DNA of 49,679 nt. Origin: Sediminispirochaeta sp. (GTDB taxonomy: Bacteria > Spirochaetota > Spirochaetia > B11-G9). The position numbers and the translations under genes were made by a program. The notes below the pieces were generated by a model. The model worked only from the letters and a program-made list of their open reading frames with translations. It did no database searches and had not been told where the DNA came from. Below, in pieces: positions 8,801-16,906 of the stretch (the stretch's first letter is position 1; each line of letters begins with the position of its first letter). The DNA is taken from contig JANTFL010000004.1 of NCBI GenBank assembly GCA_024763455.1, positions 1 through 49,679 on the forward strand. Direction: 5' to 3'.

Positions 8801-9962
8801 AGCCGGCGAGGCAGATTTCACCTTCAGTAAGTGGGTCCCCGGAGTATACAAACTCGATTTCACCACCATAAATGATCCCGGTGTTCACCTGCTGTACCGT
8901 ATCGGTTCAATCGGATTAGGGATAAACGGATATGCAGCAGGAAATTTGATAATTGAAGGCCTCGGCTCACAGACAAAATTCTCCGGAAAACTGAAGGTGG
9001 ACAAAGCCTTTATTACCTTGAGCCAGACGGAAAAAGGCAGCACAGAGGGGTCATCCCCCACCTCGGTTGATATGGAATTTACTACCGGCCGGAAGGTAGA
9101 AGTTTTATGGCCATCGACAAATCTCCCCATAATTAAGGCAAATACGGAACCGGATCAGAATATTCATGTTATAATGGATGGTATCAGCGGTACTTACAGC
9201 GTAAAAGGTGATATAGCCGTAAAATATGGAGAAATCTATTACTTTCAGAGGAATTTTTATCTAACCAGTGGTACAATAATCTTCAATGAAAACGAAGAAT
9301 CTTTTGATCCTATTGTTGATTTTACAGCCCGGATACGAGAAGTTGATTCACAAGGAGAGGCAGTTAATGTTTACATGTACCTGGACAAGACCCCTTTGAG
9401 TAAGTTCTCCCCACGGTTTGAATCAGATCCAGCACTTCCTACCGTAGAGATTATGGCAATGCTGGGATCAAATGTATTCGCCCAATTGGGAAGTGAAAAG
9501 GTTGATATAACCTCAGCTTTGGCTCTCACAGGCGATCTTGTGAGCCAGTTCAGCATTGTCAGAGGATTTGAGCAGAAGGTAAAAGACATATTTCAACTGG
9601 ACCTTTTTTCGATACGTACGCAGATGATCCAGAATATAATTCTGGACAGGTTCATAGGGAGCGGTATTAGCGATACTACTTCATCAGATGTGTTTGGTAA
9701 GTATCTTGACAATACCACCATATATTTGGGAAAGTATTTCGGTAATTCACTGTTTTTACAAACGATGGTTCAGCTTGGTTCTGCCAGCGGATTTTCAGAG
9801 GATTATACAGCATCTGAATCGTTACAGGTTCAGACAACGGTAAATCTGGAATGGGAAACACCATTTTTCCTTCTTGATTTATCCATAGAACCGGACTTTA
9901 TCAATCCGGTTTCGAGTTTAGACAACACAAGTCTCAGTTTTTCCTGGGGCTTTTCTTACTAA
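5805..9962 (+). CDS. tamB: TamB-like translocation and assembly module protein (DUF490 C-terminus)
   Basis: A very large protein (1385 residues from the first in-frame ATG; about 1422 or more if the upstream anchor is included). Almost the whole length is amphipathic beta-strand sequence of the AsmA/TamB type. The C-terminal about 300 residues match the DUF490/TamB domain: repeated beta-strands, SGTIIFNENEESFDPIVDF, then the late block ALPTVEIMAMLGSNVF. TamB-like proteins are anchored in the inner membrane, span the periplasm, and act in outer-membrane protein assembly and/or lipid transport. The gene immediately upstream of bamA, as here, is the usual arrangement in spirochaetes. A G9 run at 5932-5940 lies in codons near residues 43-46. 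The start is doubtful (see 5681-5804). Confidence 0.88.
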   Translation: MDRLKKETIHLLEDRLQRDISYSSISPSIFIFLELRDVVIMERGGDQELLKVGRIRVHYSLLQLIKGNYNRSLKEISIIKSRLNFDLNKDKDLLALFTAGNTGTGKINLPQVVLSGKNLSVTVKNGDNKFTLDKFFFKVSTLDQGLKYSSTGIVSGELSSRWITRAGARFKYSGTINNGLTDFNSKLALKSLSTNLFSLNSLSLQIQRSNELLVVRKIEDSSPLDMEIHYNSRSKDAVLSVISENFIPAHYLFSLRENKFVTNWISGNYSLNLSITYSLATNEFSYTGSAAVEGKNKIMGGIYNFKTELAGNNDKVSFEYARLVSPYGNYYYRGSIFLDSLLPDGFLSVKKGRYKDNSLEGNFTFRLSKNELKISGSEVMLNGLHFNNVAGEVKKYSDDFDFSTSFTVLNTEGLANKTSIEGNLQYAPELFMQLTIVTDDLPLEPFKKYTGIINTHNVTMTTEGFLTTDFKKFSFSLNNVQLRDTSDIKNTLSFSCTGNNGGINITGVKAQWKGEELTGAVLAEREKKDYTIRGDLVFNSYPYNFVLYAGNDGVFVRGNYNLLLSAQFSSAGVNFTAQSTSFPVPLRDYVTEISLNCSGYYLNNTSWKVLFEKALIKNLPLPIAENKLEFSGEVTQSSAVLKEISFTDTLSTLYGESSVDYDLGRNNYNGSLYLTDEQNNESYSGSIQLTDNLLNLEAVFSGAPIERFKKSPLSGLVSGTVTAEGSRTNPDFQSTIRLDRGIYASTPIELSSSIHFKDNILNVDYFMMKYQIYSFSGGNGYVDTKSGRYSIATGFQNTIGGHNVTSDLSLEGEFSIPENQEKITLENLQNLSFKGRFSSQNAEVDGKKARDWHLDLSRGENNDLTFTGGPDNSIKGFIGNDGTFTCTSTDRFPIKTNAYGKIKDGEIDIMLKDSRVNLTAINIIKIPGFRFSGGAGYGDVRIKGELRDPDFIGSLNVKGAVGELSYLADPIEPFNTTITFSNKNMHVAAAVMKSGDTDVAGEADFTFSKWVPGVYKLDFTTINDPGVHLLYRIGSIGLGINGYAAGNLIIEGLGSQTKFSGKLKVDKAFITLSQTEKGSTEGSSPTSVDMEFTTGRKVEVLWPSTNLPIIKANTEPDQNIHVIMDGISGTYSVKGDIAVKYGEIYYFQRNFYLTSGTIIFNENEESFDPIVDFTARIREVDSQGEAVNVYMYLDKTPLSKFSPRFESDPALPTVEIMAMLGSNVFAQLGSEKVDITSALALTGDLVSQFSIVRGFEQKVKDIFQLDLFSIRTQMIQNIILDRFIGSGISDTTSSDVFGKYLDNTTIYLGKYFGNSLFLQTMVQLGSASGFSEDYTASESLQVQTTVNLEWETPFFLLDLSIEPDFINPVSSLDNTSLSFSWGFSY
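5932..5940 (+). repeat. Poly-G tract (G9) within the tamB-like coding region
   Basis: Nine consecutive G between an A at 5931 and an A at 5941, coding RGGD in the open frame. Slippage by one base would end translation early and remove nearly all of the protein. Runs of this length in early coding sequence are typical of phase-variable loci, but one sequence cannot show variation. Confidence 0.8.
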
Positions 9963-9977
9963 CAATAGGGAGACTAT

Positions 9978-12503
9978 ATGAGAAAATTAGGAATTATTTT
10001 ACTTTTACTCTTGTTACCGGTATTAATTGTAACCGCTCAGGAAGCATGGTATGTTAAAAAACCGATAGTGGAGATCCGTTTTGAAGGGCTGCATAATGTG
10101 TCGAAAACAGATTTATCCAATTTCACCGATCAGTTTACCGGTAAAGTATATACCGATTCCCTGTTTAAAGACATGCAGAGTAAACTTTTTGCCCTGGACT
10201 ACTTTAAAAAATTCAGAGCTGAAGCAGAACCCGGTGATCCAGAGAAAAAAAGCGTTATTATTATTTTTTCTGTAGAGGAGAAACCCGTTGTCGGGGATAT
10301 AGTAATCGATGGGAACAAAAACGTATCCGAAGGCGATATCCTGGATGCAATCCTTCTCAAGAAGGACGATATATTCAGTAAAACAAAACTGAGGGCTGAT
10401 GAAAAAGCAATAAAGGACCTCTACCTTGACAAGGGGTTTCCAGATGTAACCGTTACGTCGGAAAGTTCAGAGGATGAAAAGTCCAAACTTGTTGAAGTAA
10501 CCTTTTCCATAAAGGAAGGGTACCAGACCAGGGTTAAAGAGATCGCTTTTTCCGGTAATAGCTTCGCTACTGATTCAACCCTGAAAGGGCTTCTTTCAAC
10601 CAAGGAGCAGAAACTGCTGCAGAAGGGTGTTTTTAAGGATAATCTTCTCGAAGAGGATAAAAAAGCCATTGTCAAATATTATGCTGAAAGAGGGTATATT
10701 GATGCAAAGGTGGTTGAAATCAAAAAGGATCTTTTAGAAAGTGAAAAAGATAAAAACTTTTTAAAACTTACCTACTATATAGAAGAGGGAGACCAATGGT
10801 TCTTTGGAGGAATCAACTTTAAGGGGAATACCCTCTTTAATAATGAAACACTTCGGGAGAAAGTTCTTCTTAAAGAGGGGGATATTCTCAATCAGTCAAA
10901 ACTCATCGCAGGATATACCAAGATAACCGACCTCTATTACAATGACGGGTATATTTTTAACGATATCAAGATTGATCAGAAGAGAGATTCAAGAGAAAAA
11001 ACCATTACTTATACCATTTCAGTTGTTGAAAAGGAGCGTGCTCATATTGAGAATATTCTCATCAAAGGAAACGTTAAAACAAAAGATCATGTCATATACA
11101 GAGAGATTCCGTTATCTCCCGGTGATGTTTTCAGCAAGGACAAGGTTATTGAGGGTGTTCAGAACCTGTACAATACGGGCCTGTTTTCAACGATAAATCC
11201 AGAAACACCTTATGGTTCGGCTGAAGGGCTTATGGACCTTGTACTCAACGTAGAGGAAGCAAAAAATACCGATATAAACTTTGGAATTACTTTTACCGGT
11301 GCAGCAGGTACTTTTCCTGTAGTCGGATTTCTGAAGTGGAACGACAAAAATTTCAGAGGGGAGGGGCAGAATCTTAATATAGGGACTGAGCTTTCAACGA
11401 ATAAACAGAATTTGACCCTGGGTTTTACGGATAACTGGATTATGGGCAAACGGTGGTCTGCAGGAATAAATTTCTCTTTTGAACATCTCTTAAACGAAAA
11501 TATTAAACAGGACATTATGGGAGTCAGGTTCTCAGAAGATGAATACAACGACGGGACCGCAGCTCCTGACCCGTATAACAGTTACGATGAGTGGCAAACC
11601 GCTGTGAACAACGGAGAAACGATCGATTCCTCCTATCTTATGAAGTATGACAGCCTCGAGTTTGCCACCGGTGTTAATACCGGATACACCTTTCATACCC
11701 CTGTAGGCCGCATAACAACAGGTACCGGACTTAAAACATCATTCACCAGGGTTCATTACGATCCGGAAGTATACCGCCCCTATAATCCTTCTATAAGAAA
11801 CAACCTTGATACCTGGCTTTTTAATAACAAACTTTGGCTGAATGTCGGATGGGATACCCGTGATTTTGTCATGAATCCCGGAAAAGGCTTTTTCTTCAAT
11901 GAAATATTCACCTACGCCGGAGGATTTATAGGCGGAAACAGCAACTATTTAAAAACCCAGTCTAAGGCAGAAGGGTTCTTTACCCTCCTTGATATACCAG
12001 TATCAGATACTTATACCTTCAAGACCATCCTTGCACTTCATACAGCATATTCGGCAGTACTGCCCCAGTACTATTATTCAAACGGTTCATGGACAACCGG
12101 GGTAGAAGCCACAACAAATGATCTTTTGTTTACCGATGGGATGACGATTGCCAGGGGCTGGTCGTGGATGCAGGACGGTGAGGCGATGTGGGATAACTGG
12201 GTTGAGCTCAGGATGCCGGTTTCAGAAAAGGTACTCTGGTCCGATATCTTTCTAAGCGGTACCGGGTTCTGGAATCAGCTTGATGATGTAAAATCCATGA
12301 ATATCAGTGATTTCAAGTTCAGCATGGGAGCCGGGATCAGATTCGTTATCCCGGGGCTTCCGATTGGGCTTTACTTTACAAAGAGGTTCTCATTTGACGA
12401 AAACAGCAATCTTCAGTGGGAGGGCGGTTCAATATTCCGAAGTGCAGATAATGCCAACTCCGGTATTGATCTTGTAATCGCTTTTACCACAGGAATGTTT
12501 TAA
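9978..12503 (+). CDS. bamA: Outer-membrane protein assembly factor BamA (Omp85 family)
   Basis: BamA is the central barrel of the BAM complex that inserts beta-barrel proteins in the outer membrane. The 841-residue protein has a signal peptide (residues 1-20) followed by five POTRA domains (about 25-420), recognisable by repeated units such as PIVEIRFEGLHNVSKTDL, GDIVIDGNKNVSEGDI and AHIENILIKGNVKTKDHVI. A C-terminal 16-strand-type barrel ends in aromatic F. The conserved loop-6 motif usually written (V/I)RG(F/Y) is ARGW here. It follows the tamB-like gene by 15 nt and precedes skp by 21 nt; this corresponds to the Tp92/BamA locus of Treponema pallidum as I recall it. Confidence 0.95.
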   Translation: MRKLGIILLLLLLPVLIVTAQEAWYVKKPIVEIRFEGLHNVSKTDLSNFTDQFTGKVYTDSLFKDMQSKLFALDYFKKFRAEAEPGDPEKKSVIIIFSVEEKPVVGDIVIDGNKNVSEGDILDAILLKKDDIFSKTKLRADEKAIKDLYLDKGFPDVTVTSESSEDEKSKLVEVTFSIKEGYQTRVKEIAFSGNSFATDSTLKGLLSTKEQKLLQKGVFKDNLLEEDKKAIVKYYAERGYIDAKVVEIKKDLLESEKDKNFLKLTYYIEEGDQWFFGGINFKGNTLFNNETLREKVLLKEGDILNQSKLIAGYTKITDLYYNDGYIFNDIKIDQKRDSREKTITYTISVVEKERAHIENILIKGNVKTKDHVIYREIPLSPGDVFSKDKVIEGVQNLYNTGLFSTINPETPYGSAEGLMDLVLNVEEAKNTDINFGITFTGAAGTFPVVGFLKWNDKNFRGEGQNLNIGTELSTNKQNLTLGFTDNWIMGKRWSAGINFSFEHLLNENIKQDIMGVRFSEDEYNDGTAAPDPYNSYDEWQTAVNNGETIDSSYLMKYDSLEFATGVNTGYTFHTPVGRITTGTGLKTSFTRVHYDPEVYRPYNPSIRNNLDTWLFNNKLWLNVGWDTRDFVMNPGKGFFFNEIFTYAGGFIGGNSNYLKTQSKAEGFFTLLDIPVSDTYTFKTILALHTAYSAVLPQYYYSNGSWTTGVEATTNDLLFTDGMTIARGWSWMQDGEAMWDNWVELRMPVSEKVLWSDIFLSGTGFWNQLDDVKSMNISDFKFSMGAGIRFVIPGLPIGLYFTKRFSFDENSNLQWEGGSIFRSADNANSGIDLVIAFTTGMF

Positions 12504-12524
12504 GAATACAATCAGGAGTAAACC

Positions 12525-13046
12525 ATGAAAAAGAGAAGTTTATTAATACTATTAATGTTTATAAGTTTTTCCGCACACATCTTTGCGGAAAAACTGACCA
12601 TGATTGGGGTTGTTGACCTGACAAAGATCGTTTCCAACTATTTCAAGGAGTCTTCAGCCTGGAGAGAAATTGATGAACTGACACAGAAGGTTGAAGAGAC
12701 AACCAATTCCAAGCTTGATGAGATCAAGACTCTTCAGGAAAAGAAAATTGAGGCACAAAATAAAGGCGATGACACCCTTGCACTCCAGTTGGACAATGAG
12801 ATTGAAAAGAAAAAGCAGTATCTTCAGGAATACCACAAAATCATGTCTGACAGGATAACCAGCAAGAAAGAAAACCTTCTTGCATCTTCCGGCTTCTCCA
12901 AGGAGATTATCGAAGCAATCTCCTACATAGCTGAGGATCAGGGGTTCTCCATTGTGTTAAGGAAAAAGGATCCCAACATACTCTACTACAACTACGAAGT
13001 AGATATTACCGACAAGGTTATAGACCGTTTAATGAAGACACGATGA
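12525..13046 (+). CDS. skp: Skp/OmpH family periplasmic chaperone
   Basis: A 173-residue protein with a signal peptide (residues 1-21, cleavage after HIFA), a starting strand IGVVDLTKIVSNYFKES matching the OmpH/Skp opening (vDlqkv...), and a long charged coiled-coil arm (about 45-120). It ends with strands that rejoin the head (FSIVLRKKDPNILYYN, DITDKVIDRL). Skp holds unfolded outer-membrane proteins in the periplasm before delivery to BamA, and the position right after bamA supports that. The ribosome site is AGGAG before ATG 12525. The stop overlaps the mutS start by 4 nt. Confidence 0.9.
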   Translation: MKKRSLLILLMFISFSAHIFAEKLTMIGVVDLTKIVSNYFKESSAWREIDELTQKVEETTNSKLDEIKTLQEKKIEAQNKGDDTLALQLDNEIEKKKQYLQEYHKIMSDRITSKKENLLASSGFSKEIIEAISYIAEDQGFSIVLRKKDPNILYYNYEVDITDKVIDRLMKTR

Positions 13047-15628
13047 GTGACCTGACACCCATGATGCGGCAGTACCGGAAAATAAAATCCCGGTACTCCG
13101 ATGCGGTGCTGTTTTTCCGGCTGGGAGACTTCTATGAAATGTTCGAGAAGGATGCAAAGGAGGTCTCCCGTATTCTTAACCTTACCCTTACTGCCCGTCA
13201 TGGTGTGCCGATGTGCGGAATTCCGTACCATGCTTCAAAAAACTATATTCCCAGGCTCCTGAAAGCTGGAAAAAAAATTGCCGTCTGCGAACAGATATCC
13301 CTGCCCGAAAATGGTAAAGGATTGGCTGAGCGGGATGTAGTTGAGGTTATAACTCCGGGTACAATAGTCAACGAAGATTTTCTTGACAGATACGTAAACA
13401 ACTATCTGGCCGTCATAGGAAGCCAGGGGAACTTTATCTCTTTTGCCTACATAGACCTCTCTACCTCTGAATTCTATGCTACTGCTATCCCGATAAAGGA
13501 TAAGGAGGAGCGGATAAGGGGTGAAATCTACCGTTTAAAACCCTCTGAGATTATTGTACAGGAATCGGTTCTTGAAAATGACAATACCCTTCAGCAAATA
13601 ATCAATGCTGATCCGTCCCTGTTTGTGAACAGGTTTCAGGATTGGCATTTTGATGCTGAGTCAGCATATGAACTGCTTCTGAAACAGTTCAAAGTATCAA
13701 ACCTTAAGGCTTTCGGGCTTCAGAAGGGGAGTCCGGAGCTTGCTTCCTGCGGAGTGCTGCTTGAATACATAGGAGAAACATCCAAATCACTGCTCCCCCA
13801 TATCCGGTCGCTGACGGTCTATGATGACAGCGATTTCCTCGGTCTGGATGAAGCAACCCAGCGGAATCTTGAGATAACCGGGAGTCTAAACAATACGGAA
13901 TCAAATTTTACACTGCTGAGGGTTCTGGATAAAACAAGGACTTCCATGGGAGCACGGAAATTAAAAAGATGGCTTTTGCATCCTTTAAAGAATAAGAGCA
14001 GTATCGATTCACGGCATAACACTGTTGAATCCTTGTATCACAATCAGATAGCCCTCTCTGAAATACGGAACGCTCTTTCCGGGGTTCTCGACATCGAAAG
14101 ACTGACTTCGAGGGTTGCCATGGACAAAGCCCATGCAAAGGACCTTCTTGCCCTCTGCGGCAGTCTTGAGCACATGGAATCGATAAACAGGATCGTCAGT
14201 TCAGATCCTCATCTTGTCATTGATCCTCTTCCTTCTGTAAAAATGGAGGTCATTAATGCCGTTACTGATTTAGTCAGAGCCGGAATTGCCGAAGACCCCT
14301 CTATTCTGCTATCCGAAGGCCGGCTTATTCGGGATGGCTACAGCAAAGATCTGGATTCCCTCAGAAACATACGGAAAAACAGCCAGAATCTGCTCTCAGA
14401 GTATATAAAAAGGGAACAGGAAGAGAGCGGTATAACTTCTCTCAAAATTAAATACAACAAGATAATAGGCCATTTTATCGAAGTAACAAAAGCAAATCTG
14501 CCTCAGGTTCCTGAACATTTTATTAGAAGACAGTCGCTTCTTAACTGTGAACGGTTCACAACAGATAAACTGATAGAACTTGAATCAGCTATAAGCAGCT
14601 CCTTTGAGAAGATTATTCAGCTTGAAAAAGAACTTTTTATAGAAATACGGGACCGTGTTAAAGAGGAGATACCGGTACTTCTTGAAGCTGCCTCCTTTAT
14701 TTCTGATATTGACTGCCTCCAGAGTTTTGCCCATGCTGCAACTGTGTATGGATATGTAAAACCGGTCATCTCGCCTTCAAATACGCTTTCAATAATAAAC
14801 GGCCGTCATCCGGTTGTGGAAATCAATCTGCCGCCGGGTTCGTTTATACCGAATTCCATCGGACTCAACTCAAAAGAAAAATATTTCGCAATGATAACCG
14901 GTCCCAATATGGCAGGAAAGTCTACATACCTCAGACAGACAGCTCTCATTGTTCTTATGGCTCAAGCAGGCTCCTTTGTACCTGCGGAAAAAGCGGAAAT
15001 AGGGATTACTGACAAGATATTCTGCCGCGTTGGTGCCTCTGACAATCTTGCCAGGGGAGAATCTACCTTTCTTGTGGAAATGAACGAAACTGCCTTTATT
15101 CTGCGTCATGCCACAGAAAAGAGTTTGATTATAATGGACGAGGTTGGCAGGGGAACAAGTACTAACGATGGTCTTTCTATTGCCTGGGCAGTTACCGAAT
15201 ACCTCCTTTCCATGAAAGTAAAAACCCTTTTTGCAACCCATTATCATGAGTTGTCTCTGATTAAAGACAGACATCTTATTAATCTTCATCTTGAAATAGC
15301 AGAAAGGAACGGAGAAATAATTTTCTTAAAGAAAGTTAAAGAGGGTTCTTCCGAGAAATCCTACGGTATCCACGTAGCCAAACTTGCAGGAATTCCTGAA
15401 AAAGTGCTGAACAGGGCCTCTGATATTCTTGATTCTCTTTCAAAAGAAGGTATTGCCCCTACAGATATTCCGGAAGCTGAACCTGGAAGTAAAGAGGGAC
15501 AACAGCCCCTTTTCAAGTCCGATGATCTTATTCTGACTGAGCTGAGATCCCTAAAAATTGAAAACATGACCCCGCTTGAAGCTTTAAACATTCTCGCACG
15601 GCTTAAAGAGATTTCTGAATCAGGGTAA
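13043..15628 (+). CDS. mutS: DNA mismatch repair protein MutS
   Basis: MutS recognises mismatches and small loops. The 861-residue protein has the N-terminal mismatch-binding motif FFRLGDFYEMFEKDA (F-x-E), the connector and lever domains, and a C-terminal ABC-type ATPase. The ATPase shows Walker A GPNMAGKSTYLRQ (about residues 620-632), Walker B and signature DEVGRGTSTNDGLSIAWAV, and ATHYHEL. All key residues are present and the length is normal. The ATG overlaps the skp TGA (ATGA). Coupling of mutS to outer-membrane genes is positional, not functional. Confidence 0.97.
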   Translation: MSDLTPMMRQYRKIKSRYSDAVLFFRLGDFYEMFEKDAKEVSRILNLTLTARHGVPMCGIPYHASKNYIPRLLKAGKKIAVCEQISLPENGKGLAERDVVEVITPGTIVNEDFLDRYVNNYLAVIGSQGNFISFAYIDLSTSEFYATAIPIKDKEERIRGEIYRLKPSEIIVQESVLENDNTLQQIINADPSLFVNRFQDWHFDAESAYELLLKQFKVSNLKAFGLQKGSPELASCGVLLEYIGETSKSLLPHIRSLTVYDDSDFLGLDEATQRNLEITGSLNNTESNFTLLRVLDKTRTSMGARKLKRWLLHPLKNKSSIDSRHNTVESLYHNQIALSEIRNALSGVLDIERLTSRVAMDKAHAKDLLALCGSLEHMESINRIVSSDPHLVIDPLPSVKMEVINAVTDLVRAGIAEDPSILLSEGRLIRDGYSKDLDSLRNIRKNSQNLLSEYIKREQEESGITSLKIKYNKIIGHFIEVTKANLPQVPEHFIRRQSLLNCERFTTDKLIELESAISSSFEKIIQLEKELFIEIRDRVKEEIPVLLEAASFISDIDCLQSFAHAATVYGYVKPVISPSNTLSIINGRHPVVEINLPPGSFIPNSIGLNSKEKYFAMITGPNMAGKSTYLRQTALIVLMAQAGSFVPAEKAEIGITDKIFCRVGASDNLARGESTFLVEMNETAFILRHATEKSLIIMDEVGRGTSTNDGLSIAWAVTEYLLSMKVKTLFATHYHELSLIKDRHLINLHLEIAERNGEIIFLKKVKEGSSEKSYGIHVAKLAGIPEKVLNRASDILDSLSKEGIAPTDIPEAEPGSKEGQQPLFKSDDLILTELRSLKIENMTPLEALNILARLKEISESG

Positions 15629-15651
15629 GATTTTCCCGTGTATTAACAGAT

Positions 15652-16353
15652 ATGACCATAGGAAACGTTATACAGACACTGGCTACTCCCGCCAGGTGCC
15701 TCTTATGCGGTAAAAATCTCATGGGGGAACACTATACAGGATATCCGCTCTGCTCTTCATGCCGGATCCGCTTGTTGTCGGGGAACAGAGAGAGGAGATG
15801 CTCTGTATGCAGTATCCCCCTCACCTCAGAAAAAACTGTCTGTACCCGCTGCAGATCGAGAGGGTTCTCCTTCGAATCGAATTTTTCACTCTTTAGCTAT
15901 CAGAAAGATATTAAAGAACTACTCTATCAGTATAAATTCAGAAATAACAGGATATTGGCAGCTCTTTTTGCAGAACTCTTTTATACGCTTTACTTACAAC
16001 AAAACAAATTTGATGCAGTTATCCCTGTGCCTTCTACCATCATTAATGTAAAAAGAAGGGGATGGGATCATACAGGAGAGATAGCGGGGATACTCAGAAG
16101 AAAATACGGAATTCCTGTGCTGAACTGTTTATATAAAAAGGGTACCTCAGCACAGAAAAAACTAAGTTATACGGAAAGAGTGACTAACCTGGAGGGTAAG
16201 CTAATAGTAAAAAAGAACTGGGGGAAAATCCCATTAAAAATAGTGCTCCTTGATGATGTATTTACCACAGGAGCCACCCTTGAACACTGTTCATTAGAAC
16301 TGATAAAAGCAGGTTGTTCCGGTATAAAAGCCGTCACCCTTGCTATTGACTAA
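15652..16353 (+). CDS. comF: ComF family protein (phosphoribosyltransferase-like)
   Basis: A 233-residue protein with an N-terminal double zinc-ribbon-like region (C16, C19, C34, C37, C50, C53, C64, C67) and a C-terminal type I phosphoribosyltransferase fold with the PRPP-binding loop VLLDDVFTTGAT (about residues 198-209). ComF/GntX-type proteins are linked to DNA uptake in naturally competent bacteria, but the biochemical role is unclear and no other competence genes are in the window. It starts at ATG 15652, 23 nt after mutS, with no strong ribosome site. A terminator-like hairpin follows. Confidence 0.88.
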   Translation: MTIGNVIQTLATPARCLLCGKNLMGEHYTGYPLCSSCRIRLLSGNRERRCSVCSIPLTSEKTVCTRCRSRGFSFESNFSLFSYQKDIKELLYQYKFRNNRILAALFAELFYTLYLQQNKFDAVIPVPSTIINVKRRGWDHTGEIAGILRRKYGIPVLNCLYKKGTSAQKKLSYTERVTNLEGKLIVKKNWGKIPLKIVLLDDVFTTGATLEHCSLELIKAGCSGIKAVTLAID

Positions 16354-16364
16354 TCAGACTGTAA

Positions 16365-16393
16365 TTGATACATTAGTCAAAGCAGATTAATTC
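16365..16393 (+). promoter_or_regulatory. Possible promoter of the rimP-nusA-infB operon
   Basis: TTGATA (16365-16370), a 17-nt spacer and TAATTC (16388-16393) form a weak but correctly spaced sigma-70 match in the 92-nt gap between comF and rimP. If used, transcription would begin around 16400, right at the hairpin that follows. Confidence 0.3.
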
Positions 16394-16401
16394 TTTCTTC
16401 A

Positions 16402-16427
16402 AAGGAGTCGCTTACGACTCCTTTTTT
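16402..16427 (+). terminator. Rho-independent terminator-like hairpin after comF
   Basis: A perfect 9-bp stem AAGGAGTCG / CGACTCCTT with a CTTA loop (16402-16423) runs directly into a T run (to 16427). It probably ends the mutS-comF transcript. It sits only 18 nt before the rimP start, so it could also act as a leader attenuator. Confidence 0.75.
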
Positions 16428-16445
16428 AATGGGTGAATAACGGAA

Positions 16446-16886
16446 GTGGAATATTTAGACACGGAAAATAGTCTTTTTAAAGAGTTAAAACCGGTAATAA
16501 ACGGCTTGGGGTATGATATTGTTGAGTTTCATACCAGGCTTAAGGAGGGGAATCTTAACCTTTCCTTACGTATATATAAACCTGATGGGGTAACTATTGA
16601 CGACTGCACCCTTGTTCATAGAACCATCTATCCCCGTATCGAAATTATGGAGGAGATCAGGGATATTACTCTTGAAATCTCGTCACCCGGAACTTCCAGG
16701 AAAATTAAGAGTCTCGATGAATTCAGCATTTTTACCGGTAGAGCGGTAAGCATTCTTACAATTGACGATACTGAATGGATTCACGGAACGATTCAAACTG
16801 CTGAAAATGAAACTTTGACTGTAAAAACAAAAGAAGATACAGTTAGTATAAAATATAGCGATATAAAAAAAGCTAAACTTGAATAA
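16446..16886 (+). CDS. rimP: Ribosome maturation factor RimP
   Basis: RimP assists 30S subunit assembly. The 146-residue protein has the typical early block (LKPVINGLGYDIVEFH) and the conserved stretch LEISSPGTSRKIKSLDEFSIFTGRAV, followed by the C-terminal SH3-like domain. The start is GTG at 16446 with only a weak ribosome site. It is 20 nt upstream of nusA in the widespread rimP-nusA-infB order. A terminator-like hairpin lies just upstream. Confidence 0.93.
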   Translation: MEYLDTENSLFKELKPVINGLGYDIVEFHTRLKEGNLNLSLRIYKPDGVTIDDCTLVHRTIYPRIEIMEEIRDITLEISSPGTSRKIKSLDEFSIFTGRAVSILTIDDTEWIHGTIQTAENETLTVKTKEDTVSIKYSDIKKAKLE

Positions 16887-16906
16887 GAGGGGGACAGAAA
16901 CACACT

